Origin: CAIOYC01 sp964243985
Lineage (GTDB): Bacteria > Pseudomonadota > Alphaproteobacteria > Caulobacterales > Caulobacteraceae
Direction of reading: 5' to 3'
NCBI GenBank assembly: GCA_964243985.1
Contig: CAXTHJ010000001.1
Coordinates: 149,624-213,623, forward strand
Length of the DNA stretch: 64,000 bases
Shown: positions 17,922-27,065 of the stretch, in pieces
Numbering within the stretch: the first letter of the stretch is position 1
Layout of the letters: each line of letters starts with the position of its first letter
The notes under the pieces: generated by a model
What the model was told of the DNA's origin: nothing
Databases searched by the model: none
Seen by the model: only the letters and a program-made list of their open reading frames with translations
Translations under genes and position numbers: made by a program

Positions 17922-19178
17922 TTGGCGAACGCTAACCCGATCATATTCACTCTCGTGGCGGGGTTGGCTGGGTTTTGCGCCTACTTCTCCATGTACGCCT
18001 TCCGAAAGCCATTCACGGCGGCGACGTTCGAAGCCGTGCCGGGCTGGCCCTTCGTCATCGATTACAAGATCGCCCTCGTGATCGCCCAGGCGGCGGGCTA
18101 CGCCCTCTCCAAGCTGATCGGCGTAAAAATAATCTCCGAGATCAATCCCGCGCGGCGGAGCATCGCCATCCTGCTTCTGATCGGCGTCGGTTGGCTGGCT
18201 CTGATCGCCTTCGCCTTGATCCCGCCGCCCTGGAATGTGGCGGCGTTGTTCTTCAATGGGCTGCCGCTCGGCATGATCTGGGGGCTGGTGTTCGGCTATA
18301 TGGAGGGGCGGCGGGTCTCGGAGGTCTTGGGGGCCATCCTTTGCGCTAGCTTCATCCTGTCATCGGGCGTGGTGAAGTCGGTGGGCGCATGGCTGATGCT
18401 CGTCGTGCAGGTGGGGCCCTTCTGGATGCCGGCGGCGACAGGCGCAATCTTTTTCCCCCTGCTGTTCGCGTCGGTCTGGCTCTTGAGCGGCATGCCGCCT
18501 CCGGACGCCGAGGATGAGGCGGAGCGGGTCAAGCGCGCGCCGATGGAGGCCGCCGATCGCGCCGCTTTTCTAAAGGCTTACGCGCCGGGGGTGATCATGC
18601 TCGTGACCGGCTATGTGCTATTGACCGCCTTTCGAGACTTCAGGGACAATTTCGCCGCCGAGATTTGGACCGCCCTCGGCTACGGCAAGGACCCGGGGGT
18701 CTTCACCGCCAGCGAGCTTCCCGTGGCGGTCATATCCCTGGTGGCGCTAGGCGCGGTGATGGTTGTGAAGGATAATTTCTGCGCCCTGATGGTGATCCAT
18801 GGCATTGTCTTGCTGGGCTTCATTCTGCTCGGCGGCTCCACGCTGGCGTTTCAGGCGCACCTCATACCCCCCTTGATTTGGATGATCCTCGCCGGCGCGG
18901 GGCTCTATATGGGCTATACGCCGTTCAACGCCATGCTGTTCGACCGGTTGGTCGCCTTCAGCGGACGGATCGCCACGGCCGGGTTCCTGATCTACGTGGC
19001 TGACGCGTCGGGCTATCTCGGCAGCGTCGCGCTCCTGCTATGGCGCAACTTCGGCGGCTTTCATCTGAACTGGCTACAGTTCTTCACGCTCAGCGCTTAC
19101 ACAACCAGCATCGTGGGCTCCCTTCTAACCGCGGCGGCGGCCCTCTATTTCAGTCGAAAAGCGCGTGGCCGCACATGA
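17922..19178 (+). CDS. DUF5690-family MFS-like membrane transporter
   Basis: About 418 residues with ~12 hydrophobic helices. The opening GFCAYFSMYAFRKPFTAATF and FNGLPLGMIWGLVFGYMEGR are characteristic of DUF5690, an MFS-like family of unknown substrate. I place the start at TTG 17922, preceded by GGCGAGGA; the frame is open from a TTG at 17877. The stop overlaps the next gene by ATGA, so it is tightly coupled to a PhnZ-type oxygenase-like protein. That context suggests it carries the substrate or product of that enzyme, possibly a phosphonate (inference). Confidence 0.8.
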   Translation: MANANPIIFTLVAGLAGFCAYFSMYAFRKPFTAATFEAVPGWPFVIDYKIALVIAQAAGYALSKLIGVKIISEINPARRSIAILLLIGVGWLALIAFALIPPPWNVAALFFNGLPLGMIWGLVFGYMEGRRVSEVLGAILCASFILSSGVVKSVGAWLMLVVQVGPFWMPAATGAIFFPLLFASVWLLSGMPPPDAEDEAERVKRAPMEAADRAAFLKAYAPGVIMLVTGYVLLTAFRDFRDNFAAEIWTALGYGKDPGVFTASELPVAVISLVALGAVMVVKDNFCALMVIHGIVLLGFILLGGSTLAFQAHLIPPLIWMILAGAGLYMGYTPFNAMLFDRLVAFSGRIATAGFLIYVADASGYLGSVALLLWRNFGGFHLNWLQFFTLSAYTTSIVGSLLTAAAALYFSRKARGRT

Positions 19179-19723
19179 GCCGGGGCGCCGACGTTCCGTT
19201 CACGACCCTGGATGGCCTGGAAGCGTTCCTGGTCATCATGGGAGATGTCACCTGTGAGATGGAGGGGCTGAGCGAACTGGACCACGGCCTGCAGTGCGCC
19301 GATGTGCTTAAAGCCGCTGCGCCCGGGGATATTGAGCTACAGATCGCCGGTCTCCTGCACGACGTGGGTGCAGCGCACAGTTCGGAACGGGATCATGGCC
19401 AGACCGGCAGCGTGGCCCTGCGCGGGCTTTTCGGAGAGCGTATCGCTGAACTGGTTCGGCTCCACGTGGAGGCCAAACGCTATCTCGTAAGCAGCGATCC
19501 AACTTACGTAGCTCAACTTTCGCCGGTGAGTCTTCTCACCCTGGAGCAACAGGGCGGACCCTTGAGCCTGACGGAAAGGGCCGCGTTCGAGGCCAACCCC
19601 TTCCACCGCGACGCCATCCGCCTTCGGGCGGCGGATGACCTCGCCAAGACGCCAGGCAGGGCGATACCGGGTTTAGCCGCATGGCTGCCCATCCTAGAAC
19701 AGCTGAGCCTCCAAGCCACGTGA
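19175..19723 (+). CDS. PhnZ-type HD-domain oxygenase-like protein (phosphonate degradation-associated)
   Basis: 182 residues, start ATG 19175 overlapping the transporter stop. It is an HD-domain protein close to the phosphonate-degradation HDIG family that includes PhnZ, a di-iron enzyme cleaving 2-amino-1-hydroxyethylphosphonate. Probable metal ligands are His37 (LDH), His62-Asp63 (LLHDVGA), His74 (RDHGQTG), His97 (LVRLHVEAKRYL) and the Asp in RAADDLAK. The family-typical Lys101 and the QQGGP loop are present. By eye the position of the PhnZ active-site Tyr is Cys27, while the nearby Glu (Glu30) is kept. No PhnY-like hydroxylase lies next to it. Confidence 0.75.
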   Translation: MSRGADVPFTTLDGLEAFLVIMGDVTCEMEGLSELDHGLQCADVLKAAAPGDIELQIAGLLHDVGAAHSSERDHGQTGSVALRGLFGERIAELVRLHVEAKRYLVSSDPTYVAQLSPVSLLTLEQQGGPLSLTERAAFEANPFHRDAIRLRAADDLAKTPGRAIPGLAAWLPILEQLSLQAT

Positions 19724-19763
19724 GCGTGCGTCAAAATGCACTCTGAGCGCGGGTGGCGTTGAT

Positions 19764-19780
19764 CCGCCATCGCATGGCGG
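19764..19780 (+). terminator. Hairpin after the PhnZ-like gene
   Basis: CCGCCAT (19764-19770), loop CGC, ATGGCGG (19774-19780): a perfect 7-bp GC-rich stem 40 bp after the stop codon. No strong U-run follows. If it terminates, the TonB receptor is a separate transcription unit. Confidence 0.45.
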
Positions 19781-20079
19781 CCGCTTCAGCCTACATCCGC
19801 ATAGGCTTTCCAGATGCTTAGCTTTAATCGCCGGGTAAAGATATCATCCGAACACGTATTAATATAAACAGTGTACATCTAAAGTTCCGCAGATAGTTGT
19901 TGATGTATTCAACAGTCTGAGATTTTTCGGTCACAGAAACGTCGCGCGCAGTGTTCATGTATGTGCTGACTGCGGCATAGCTCGCAATCCGGTTTCATTT
20001 GATTTGGCCTGCGCCACGGCTGCTTCTGCATTCGTTCGCGCGGTTGCGCACCTTTTGGCGACTCTTGGGGGAGAGATTT
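19781..20079 (+). other. Leader region of the TonB-dependent receptor
   Basis: Gene-free and relatively AT-rich between about 19820 and 19960, so it probably holds the receptor promoter. I found no clear operator or riboswitch fold. A ribosome site, GGGGGAGAG, immediately precedes ATG 20080. Confidence 0.4.
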
Positions 20080-22758
20080 ATGAAGTCCAGGTATTTGGCG
20101 TCTTGCGCGGCTTTCGCCCTGCTCGGCGGATGGGGCGGCGTGGCCATGGCTGCTGATGCGGCCGCTGACAACGCCGCCGTCGCGGCGGACGCGCCTGCGC
20201 AGCCAGTCGAAGAAGTGATCGTGACGGCCCAGCGCCGCACCGAAAACATCCAGAACGTTCCGGCGACGATTCAGGCCTTCACCGGCGCCACGCTGGATAA
20301 GCTGAACATCACTACGTTACAGGACATCCTGAAGATCACGCCTAACGTGACCTACGGTTCCAACGGTCCCGGTCAGGGCACGATCTTCATGCGCGGCCTC
20401 AGCGCCGGCTCCGCCGGCAATCAGTCCAGCGCCACCGTCGGCAACTTCCCCAACGTGGCCATCTACCTCGACGAGCAGTCGATGCAGTTCCCGGGCCGCA
20501 ACGTCGACATCTATGTGGCCGACATGAGCCGCATCGAAGTCTTGGAAGGGCCGCAAGGCACCCTGTTTGGCGGCGGCGCCGAGGCGGGCGCCCTGCGCTA
20601 CATCACCAACAAGCCCAAGCTGAACACCTTTGAAGGGAATGCCGAGGCCGGCTACGGCTTCACAGATCACGGTGGCGACAACTCCTCGCTTGTCGCCGTG
20701 CTGAACGTGCCCTTGATAGAGGATAAGCTGGCTGTGCGCGGCGTCGTCTATAATGACCGCCAGGGCGGCTACATCACCAATGTCGCCTCCACTTTCACCC
20801 GCAGCAACAACGACAACAACGTCTATTTCGGGATCAAACCGACCGGGGGCCTTTGCCCCAACGGTCAACCGGCCGGCATACAGACGGGCTACTGCACTCC
20901 CGTCGGCACGAGCCAAGCCAATAACTACGCCCTCGCCGGCAAGGACTCCAACCCGGTGACCCATGAGGGCTTTCGCGTCTCAGCCCTCTACAAGATCAAC
21001 AACGACTGGGATGTTCTGATTGCCGAGAGCCTACAGAACCTCGATGCGGAAGGCCCTTCGACCGAACTGCCGGTCGGGTCGGACTTCCAGCCGCTGAAGC
21101 CGCTGGAGACCACCTTCTTCTCGCCGATCTACGACCACGATAACTTTGAGAATACCGCCTGGACCGTTAACGGAAAGCTCGGCGACTTCAGGGTGATCTA
21201 CACCGGCGCCTACACCGACCGGCACATCAACCAGCAGATGGACTACACCAACTATTCGCGCACCCTCTATGGTCAGTATTACGAGTGCACCGGCGGCGGT
21301 GCGGGCCTTTTGGGCTCCGGCCCGATCCGCTGCTATTCCCCCGTGACGAGCTGGCATGACAAGGTGGAGAACACCCACCTCAGTAACGAATTCCGCATCA
21401 GCACGCCTGACACCTGGCGCCTGCGCGGGTTGGCGGGCGCCTACATCGAGGAGTTCCGCATCCACGACAACATGGACTTCAACTATCGGACCGTGCCGTC
21501 TTGCAGCGAAGGCTCCAATCTCTCCACCGCCCTCGGCGGCGGCGCGCCCTGTTTCGGCAATGTGGAGACCGCGCCCGGCTCGACGGCGAATGCCCCGGGC
21601 GTGCGCGGCGACACCACCGGCTTCGGCGAAGACGTGCAACGCGGCTATGATCAATACGCCGGCTTCGGCTCGATTGACTTCGACATCATCCCCAAAGTGC
21701 TGACCGTCACCGCGGGCACGCGCTACTTCGACTACGAAGAGTTCGAGAAGGGCTCACAGTACGGCACCAATGGCGCCTGCCTGAACGTGCTGACGTGCTT
21801 CCACGGCATCAACATCGACGCCAACAACGACAAGGTCAGCTTCCACGGCTTCAAGAGCCGGTTCGGCGTGCAGTACCACCCGACTGAGCACACCCTGCTC
21901 TATTATCTTTATTCGGAAGGGTTCCGCCCCGGCGGGTTCAGTCGCGGCTCACGCGACAAGGCCCCGGACGCCAACGGCGTGCCTCAATACCACACGCCCA
22001 ACGGCTACTCGCCCGACTCTTTGGTCAATAACGAAATTGGCGCCAAGACCGAACTGTTCAACCGCCGCTTGGTGGTGAACGTGTCAGCTTACTACATGCA
22101 GTGGACCAATGTGCAGCTAGCCCTTTACCAGCCCTGCTGCCTCGGCAACACGACCTTCCTGGTCAACGGTCCAGATTATGACATCAAGGGTGTGGAGGCG
22201 CAGTTCACCGGCCGCGTGTTCGACGGTTTCACCCTGATGGGTTCCGCCAGCTACAACGACAACACTCAGACGAACTCGCCCTGTCTCACCGACAACGAGC
22301 CGGCTTCCCCAAACCTCGGCAAGTGCATCACCGAGATCAAGGGCCAACCGTTCGTGAACCCGTTCGGGGTGAAGGGCGGCATCTCCGCCTTCTCGCCGAC
22401 CTTCCAGGGCAACCTGCGCGGCCGCTATGACTGGTCCATGAAGGGTTACGACGCCTTCGCCCAGGCTGGCGTCAGCTACACCGGCAAGCAGTTCAACCAG
22501 CCGGCCAACTACACGCCCGGCAGCGCGCCCAGCGAAAGCCCGATCCCAGATACGACCTATCTACGTTACGAGATGCCTGCCTACACCACGGTTGACGCTC
22601 AACTCGGCGTCAGCCGCGACCGCTGGACTTTTCAGCTGGTGGGCAGCAACCTGACCAACTCCCACGCCTCGACGTTCACCTCCACGGCTCAGTTCATCAA
22701 GTCGGAGGTGCCGCTGCGGCCGCGTGTGGTGGGCGTCAAGCTCAGCGAAAGCTTCTAA
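20080..22758 (+). CDS. TonB-dependent outer-membrane receptor
   Basis: About 892 residues from ATG 20080, with a signal peptide ending near AMA-ADA. It has a TonB-box-like EEVIVTAQRR, a plug domain (NVPATIQAFTGATL, IEVLEGPQGTLFGGGAEAGA) and a long beta-barrel ending in the terminal aromatic residue of KLSESF. There is no N-terminal signalling (STN) domain, so it is a pure transporter. It imports a large or scarce substrate using proton-motive force. Upstream are DUF5690 and PhnZ-like genes and downstream is a TPR-sulfotransferase, an arrangement that makes a phosphorus- or sulfur-containing substrate worth considering. Confidence 0.93.
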   Translation: MKSRYLASCAAFALLGGWGGVAMAADAAADNAAVAADAPAQPVEEVIVTAQRRTENIQNVPATIQAFTGATLDKLNITTLQDILKITPNVTYGSNGPGQGTIFMRGLSAGSAGNQSSATVGNFPNVAIYLDEQSMQFPGRNVDIYVADMSRIEVLEGPQGTLFGGGAEAGALRYITNKPKLNTFEGNAEAGYGFTDHGGDNSSLVAVLNVPLIEDKLAVRGVVYNDRQGGYITNVASTFTRSNNDNNVYFGIKPTGGLCPNGQPAGIQTGYCTPVGTSQANNYALAGKDSNPVTHEGFRVSALYKINNDWDVLIAESLQNLDAEGPSTELPVGSDFQPLKPLETTFFSPIYDHDNFENTAWTVNGKLGDFRVIYTGAYTDRHINQQMDYTNYSRTLYGQYYECTGGGAGLLGSGPIRCYSPVTSWHDKVENTHLSNEFRISTPDTWRLRGLAGAYIEEFRIHDNMDFNYRTVPSCSEGSNLSTALGGGAPCFGNVETAPGSTANAPGVRGDTTGFGEDVQRGYDQYAGFGSIDFDIIPKVLTVTAGTRYFDYEEFEKGSQYGTNGACLNVLTCFHGINIDANNDKVSFHGFKSRFGVQYHPTEHTLLYYLYSEGFRPGGFSRGSRDKAPDANGVPQYHTPNGYSPDSLVNNEIGAKTELFNRRLVVNVSAYYMQWTNVQLALYQPCCLGNTTFLVNGPDYDIKGVEAQFTGRVFDGFTLMGSASYNDNTQTNSPCLTDNEPASPNLGKCITEIKGQPFVNPFGVKGGISAFSPTFQGNLRGRYDWSMKGYDAFAQAGVSYTGKQFNQPANYTPGSAPSESPIPDTTYLRYEMPAYTTVDAQLGVSRDRWTFQLVGSNLTNSHASTFTSTAQFIKSEVPLRPRVVGVKLSESF

Positions 22759-22790
22759 GCCTTCGCAGCTCCGTCATCGAGTTCGCGTAA

Positions 22791-22812
22791 GGGCGGGCCA
22801 TAGCGCCCGCCC
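22791..22812 (+). promoter_or_regulatory. Hairpin between receptor and sulfotransferase genes
   Basis: GGGCGGGC (22791-22798), loop CATAGC, GCCCGCCC (22805-22812): a perfect 8-bp stem ending 16 bp before ATG 22829. It lacks a U-tract. It may reduce expression of the second gene relative to the receptor or stabilise the receptor mRNA end. Confidence 0.5.
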
Positions 22813-22828
22813 ACTTCACACGAGCCCA

Positions 22829-24823
22829 ATGCAAGCCTCCGCCATCGCCCCGTCGCCGCTTTCGATCGAGCAGCAGGTCATCCGCCTTCGCCGATGGCAG
22901 GCGGAAGGACGTGACCAGCCGGCGCTCGATGGGGCGTTGACGCTACTCGAAACCTTCCCCGAAAACCGGGACGTCCTGCTGATCGCGGCGACCGCCCATC
23001 GCCGCCTTGGCCGCATTCCGGAGTCCAAGACGCTTCTTGGCCGTCTGGAGACAGTGCAGCCCCGTTTCAGCCGCATGCACCAGGAATGGGGGCTTTGCTT
23101 TGTGGGCGAGCGCGACGCCCCCAACGCCATTGACCGTCTGCTGCGCGCGGTCAATCTGAACCCGGCCCTGCCTGCCAGCTGGAAGATGCTGGCGCGCCTC
23201 TATAACATGGCAGGCGACGCGGAGAACGCCGCTCTCGCCGAACGGCATACGGCGACCTTGCAGGCCCTGCCGGCGGAGGTGGTCAACGCCACCTCCCTGT
23301 TCTCCGACGGCGATTTGGTCCCGGCCGAGGCGATCATCCGCGCCTTCCTGCTGCGCCATGGCGACCACATCGAGGCGATGCGCCTCCTGGCCAGGATCGG
23401 CATGGCCCTCGACGTCTTGGATGATGCCGAGACTCTCCTGGCGGCGGTGGTGAAGCGGGCGCCGGACTATCAGGCCGCCCGCCACGATTACGCCCAGACC
23501 TTGATCCGCCGACAGAAGCACGAGGCGGCAGGCGATCAAATCAAGCGGCTCTTGGCCGCCGACCCGGCCAATTTGGAGTACCGCACGCTGGCGGCCACAG
23601 CGGCGCTGGGCGTCGGCCGCCAGGACGAGGCGCTAGACATCTACGAGGCGATGCTGGTGGACATTCCGACCTCGTGGGACGTCCTGCTCTGGCGCGGCCA
23701 TGCGCTGAAGACCGTCGGTCGCGTAGCCGAAGCGGTGGGCTCCTACCAGGCCTCCGCCGCCGCCCGCCCGGACTTCGGCGACGCCTACTGGAGCCTCGCC
23801 AACCTCAAGACCTACCGGTTCAGCGACGACGAGCTGGCGCGAATGCGGATCGAGGAGGCTGGGGCGGCGATCGGCCTCGTCGATCGCTATCACCTTTGCT
23901 TCGCCCTTGGAAAGGCGCTGGAGGACCGAGGAGAATTCGCGGAGTCTTGGACCTATTACGAGCGCGGCAACGCCCTGAAGCGGTCCGAGAGCCGCTACCG
24001 CCCCGAGATCATCGAAACCAACACGAGAAAGCAGATCGAAGTCTGTACACGGACGTTCTTCCAGGACCGCACCGGCTGGGGCGATCCGCGCCCGGACCCG
24101 ATCTTCATCCTCGGCCTGCCGCGCTCGGGCTCCACCCTCCTGGAGCAAATCCTCGCCTCTCACTCGCAGGTGGAGGGCACTCAGGAATTGCCGGACATCC
24201 AGGCGATCGTCCTCGATCTGCAGGGACGCGACGGTGACCTCGACAATCCCCGCTATCCCGCAGCCCTGCTCGATCTGAAGGCGGATGATTTCCGCCGTCT
24301 CGGTGCGAAATATCTTGCGGACACGCAGGTCTATCGGAAAGGCAAGCCCTTCTTCATCGACAAGATGCCCAATAATTTCCGCCACATCGGCCTGATCCAC
24401 CTGATGCTGCCGAACGCCAGGATCATCGACGCCCGGCGCGAGCCCATGGCCTGTTGCTTCAGTAACTTGAAGCAACTCTTCGCTCAGGGTCAGGAGTTCA
24501 CCTACAGCATTGAGGACATCGCCTGCTATTACGGGACCTACGCTGCTTTAATGGCCCACTGGCATGAGGCTTTGCCTGGGCGAGTGCTGTGCGTTCAGCA
24601 TGAGGATGTAGTCGCTGATCTGGACGCCAGCGTGCGCCGCATCCTCGACTATTGTGATTTACCGTTCGAACAAGCCTGCGTCGATTTCCATAAGACCCAG
24701 CGCAGCGTTCGCACTCCAAGCTCCGAACAGGTCCGCCAGCCCATCTTCCGCGATAGCCTGGACCAATGGAAGAACTACCAGCCTTGGCTCAGGAAGCTAA
24801 CGGCGGCCTTAAGCGGTTTCTAA
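22829..24823 (+). CDS. TPR-repeat sulfotransferase
   Basis: About 664 residues. The first ~400 are tetratricopeptide repeats (for example NAIDRLLRAVNLNPALPASW and RVAEAVGSYQASAAARPDFG). From ~420 there is a sulfotransferase domain with the PAPS 5'-phosphosulfate loop FILGLPRSGSTLLEQILASH and the 3'-phosphate region around NARIIDARREPMACCFS. It transfers sulfate from PAPS to an unknown acceptor, probably in the cytosol. I chose ATG 22829. It follows the TonB receptor by 70 bp, a pairing that I recall from Caulobacterales and sphingomonads. Confidence 0.88.
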   Translation: MQASAIAPSPLSIEQQVIRLRRWQAEGRDQPALDGALTLLETFPENRDVLLIAATAHRRLGRIPESKTLLGRLETVQPRFSRMHQEWGLCFVGERDAPNAIDRLLRAVNLNPALPASWKMLARLYNMAGDAENAALAERHTATLQALPAEVVNATSLFSDGDLVPAEAIIRAFLLRHGDHIEAMRLLARIGMALDVLDDAETLLAAVVKRAPDYQAARHDYAQTLIRRQKHEAAGDQIKRLLAADPANLEYRTLAATAALGVGRQDEALDIYEAMLVDIPTSWDVLLWRGHALKTVGRVAEAVGSYQASAAARPDFGDAYWSLANLKTYRFSDDELARMRIEEAGAAIGLVDRYHLCFALGKALEDRGEFAESWTYYERGNALKRSESRYRPEIIETNTRKQIEVCTRTFFQDRTGWGDPRPDPIFILGLPRSGSTLLEQILASHSQVEGTQELPDIQAIVLDLQGRDGDLDNPRYPAALLDLKADDFRRLGAKYLADTQVYRKGKPFFIDKMPNNFRHIGLIHLMLPNARIIDARREPMACCFSNLKQLFAQGQEFTYSIEDIACYYGTYAALMAHWHEALPGRVLCVQHEDVVADLDASVRRILDYCDLPFEQACVDFHKTQRSVRTPSSEQVRQPIFRDSLDQWKNYQPWLRKLTAALSGF

Positions 24824-25067
24824 TCGAATGGTCATTGTTTTCTCAGCGAATGCCGGAGAACCAAAGGACATTATTGGTGCGCCCGCGCTGGAAGAGCACC
24901 AAAAAGCTTACCGTCCAGCTTCGGTGATGGACCAAACTTTGTGATTGCCCCGCCCATCTCCTTAGCTGCCCAAAGTTGACCCCTCTAATGTCAGCAAAGA
25001 GACATTCATTGCCGTTCGAAAGCGGCGGCAACCGGCTGTAACTCATGTCGCCTTTCGAGACGGCTAA

Positions 25068-25296
25068 TCAGTGGTCAAAACAACCAGCCTGCGTGATCGC
25101 GTAAATATCGCCATCACTCACAATCCAAGCCCGGTGCAGGGCATATGCCAAGCCGGCCTCATAGCCCTGAGGCGCGGGCGCTTTGCACAAAACGCCGACG
25201 CAGCAGATCGGCCGGCAAATGATTTTCGCCGCGCTGAACCACTGGATAGAAGATCGCCGCAATCTGGCGGGCGACGGGCTCGTGAACATCGTGCAT
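25068..25296 (-). pseudogene. Small unknown protein gene with a frameshift
   Basis: On the minus strand ATG 25296 follows a GAGGA ribosome site and begins MHDVHEPVARQIAAIFYPVV, then ENHLPADLLRRRFVQSARAS. After TCAGGG (about 25165) that frame stops. Dropping one G continues smoothly as GYEAGLAYALHRAWIV, then SDGDIYAITQAG, to the TGA at 25068. The two halves join into a plausible ~75-residue soluble protein. I do not recognise the family. The shift may be real or a sequencing error. Confidence 0.4.
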
Positions 25297-25690
25297 TTGA
25301 TGTCCTCGTTTGGGTTGTTGGTTATTCGATAGCCTCGGCGATGCGGTTTGCCGGCGCGAGCGGCGATAGCTTGACCCCGTGTGGCTCCAGTACTCCCAAC
25401 CGGAGACCTGGGACCACGTGTACCCAAGGCATGCAGGGCGCTAAGGGCTGAGGCGGAGAACCTCATCCGAGAGGACCGCCAACGCTTCGACGCTTCAACA
25501 AAAGAGATTTAGGCGTGCGGGCGCGGCAGAAGCCGAGGGCGGCTCCGCTTTCGACGCTCGGACGACGATGAGCCGGGCCCGGACGTGCGGCTCGACCCCG
25601 CCCCAAGCGCCTCGGGACAGCGAGCACTAAGGGCGTCCGTCCAGCTTGGAGACCTCGAATGCAAGGTGGCCTGCCCAGGTTCGCGGTGCG
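25297..25690. other. Decayed region with a possible C-terminal gene fragment
   Basis: On the plus strand, LDPVWLQYSQPETWDHVYP (25371 onward) and, in a second frame, ALRAEAENLIREDRQRF then DASTKEI, ending at the TAG near 25512, look like the tail of a broken protein gene. I cannot assign a family. The remaining bases to the amidohydrolase stop at 25691 show nothing recognisable. The preceding gap (24824-25067) is also empty. Confidence 0.35.
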
Positions 25691-26716
25691 TCAGAGACTG
25701 AATAGCCTCGTCGCATTTTTGTAAGCGATCTTCTCCTTGTCCTCGGCGCTCACGGGCAGGCCTTCAAGGAAGGCGCGGGCGCCGTCCAGCGTGGCGTAGG
25801 GATAATCGACTGAGTAGATGATCCGGTCGGCGCCGAGGACGTCGTGGATGAAGCGAAAGTGCGGCAGGTTCAGCATGCCGCTCGGCGTCACATACACCTG
25901 CTCTCGATAGGTTTGCGTGATCGACCGTGAGAGCCCGGTGTCGCTGGCGGGCAGGGCGTCATCCAGGCGCTGGAGAAAGAAGGGGACCATCTCGCCCCAA
26001 TGGCCGCTGATCACCTGAAGACCGCGATGCCGGTCGAACACGCCGGACAGAAGCATCCGGACGACCTGCACCCCGGCCTCGTTGTGCCAGCCCCAGCCGA
26101 ACAGGGACAGGCGGGCGCTCACTGCCTTGTCCAAACCTCCGTAGTACGGCTCGCGGACCTGCGGCAGGGGCGCTCCGGGGTGGACGTAAAGCGGCGCCTT
26201 CAGCGCGTTCAATGTGGCGAGGATGGCATCATAGCGCGGATCGTCCAGGAAGGTGGCGCCCGGGCGCCCGATCAGCATCACGCCTTTGAGGCCGAGGTCG
26301 CGCACCGCGCGCTCGAGCTCGACGCAGGCGGCGTCGGGGTCCTGCCAGGGCAGGGTCGCGAATCCGGCGAAGCGTGAAGGATTGGCGCGGCACGCCTGGG
26401 CAAGCCGGTCGTTGGCGTCGCGCACGAGGTCGGCGGCCTGCTGGATCGGCGCTACCTGTGGCGAGTTGCTGTACGACAGGATCTGGATGTCGATCCCATG
26501 CTGGTCCATCTCCGCGATCCGCCCGGCGCCCGTTTCGCTCAATGCCTCCCTGATGTCGCCGGTCAGGACGAGTTGCGGACGGCTCCTATCAACCGGCGCG
26601 GGCGTCCCCTTCCCGGCCAGGTCGGCCCGATATGGAGCCTCGGCCGCCTCTGCGTCGTGCGTGGCCGCCGCCAGCGCGGCGTCGAGCGCGTGTTCCTCGA
26701 TGCAGATGAGCTTCAC
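25691..26716 (-). CDS. Amidohydrolase-superfamily (ACMSD/resorcylate decarboxylase-like) enzyme
   Basis: 341 residues. The N-terminal IEEH is the metal-binding E-x-H variant seen in the decarboxylase branch of the amidohydrolases. Further metal/active-site segments are APLYVHPGAP, LQVISGHWGEMVPFFLQRLD and the late YSVDYPYA aspartate. This branch includes ACMSD, 2,3-dihydroxybenzoate and gamma-resorcylate decarboxylases, which release CO2 from aromatic or related acids without oxygen. The substrate is unknown. It stands alone: the upstream 26717-26841 is empty and followed by gene fragments. Confidence 0.82.
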   Translation of the reverse strand: MKLICIEEHALDAALAAATHDAEAAEAPYRADLAGKGTPAPVDRSRPQLVLTGDIREALSETGAGRIAEMDQHGIDIQILSYSNSPQVAPIQQAADLVRDANDRLAQACRANPSRFAGFATLPWQDPDAACVELERAVRDLGLKGVMLIGRPGATFLDDPRYDAILATLNALKAPLYVHPGAPLPQVREPYYGGLDKAVSARLSLFGWGWHNEAGVQVVRMLLSGVFDRHRGLQVISGHWGEMVPFFLQRLDDALPASDTGLSRSITQTYREQVYVTPSGMLNLPHFRFIHDVLGADRIIYSVDYPYATLDGARAFLEGLPVSAEDKEKIAYKNATRLFSL

Positions 26717-26841
26717 GAAGGGTCCGATCCATCATTTCTAGGCGGCTCGATGAGACACTAACGTCACGGGGCGACGCTCGTTGCTCGCTTCCTTCATTCG
26801 CACAAACTTCGGAAGCTTTAGCTTCCGCTTGAAAATCGCCT

Positions 26842-27065
26842 TCATTCTTGGGCGGCACTCGCCCCGAACAGAGGCCGCCTGTTGGCGACGTCGTACCAGA
26901 GCATGACGGGCGGTGCGGCGAGCAGGCTCGGCAGAGCCGCCGCGAAGGCGCGGAAGCTTTCGGTCCCGAAGTAAGGCGCCAGCGCCTCCTCACTTTCACG
27001 ACGGGCGACGGGGCGCGGTTGGACATCGAGTTGCAACTCCACGCGGCCCGGCATCAAGGCTTCGC
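26842..27065 (-). pseudogene. C-terminal fragment of an unidentified protein
   Basis: The minus-strand frame reads RVVISGEALMPGRVELQLDV, then EEALAPYFGTESFRAFAAAL and PVMLWYDVANRRPLF to the stop at 26842. It looks like true coding sequence but has no start or 5' part. To its right the coding signal switches to the plus strand. The family is not recognised. Confidence 0.35.

Noticed and set aside
17922..19723. C-P lyase (phn) operon
   Set aside because: No PhnG-M-like genes or phosphonate ABC transporter nearby; only a PhnZ-type protein is present.
24824..25067. Possible small RNA or gene after the sulfotransferase
   Set aside because: No convincing start, motif or hairpin with U-tract could be seen.
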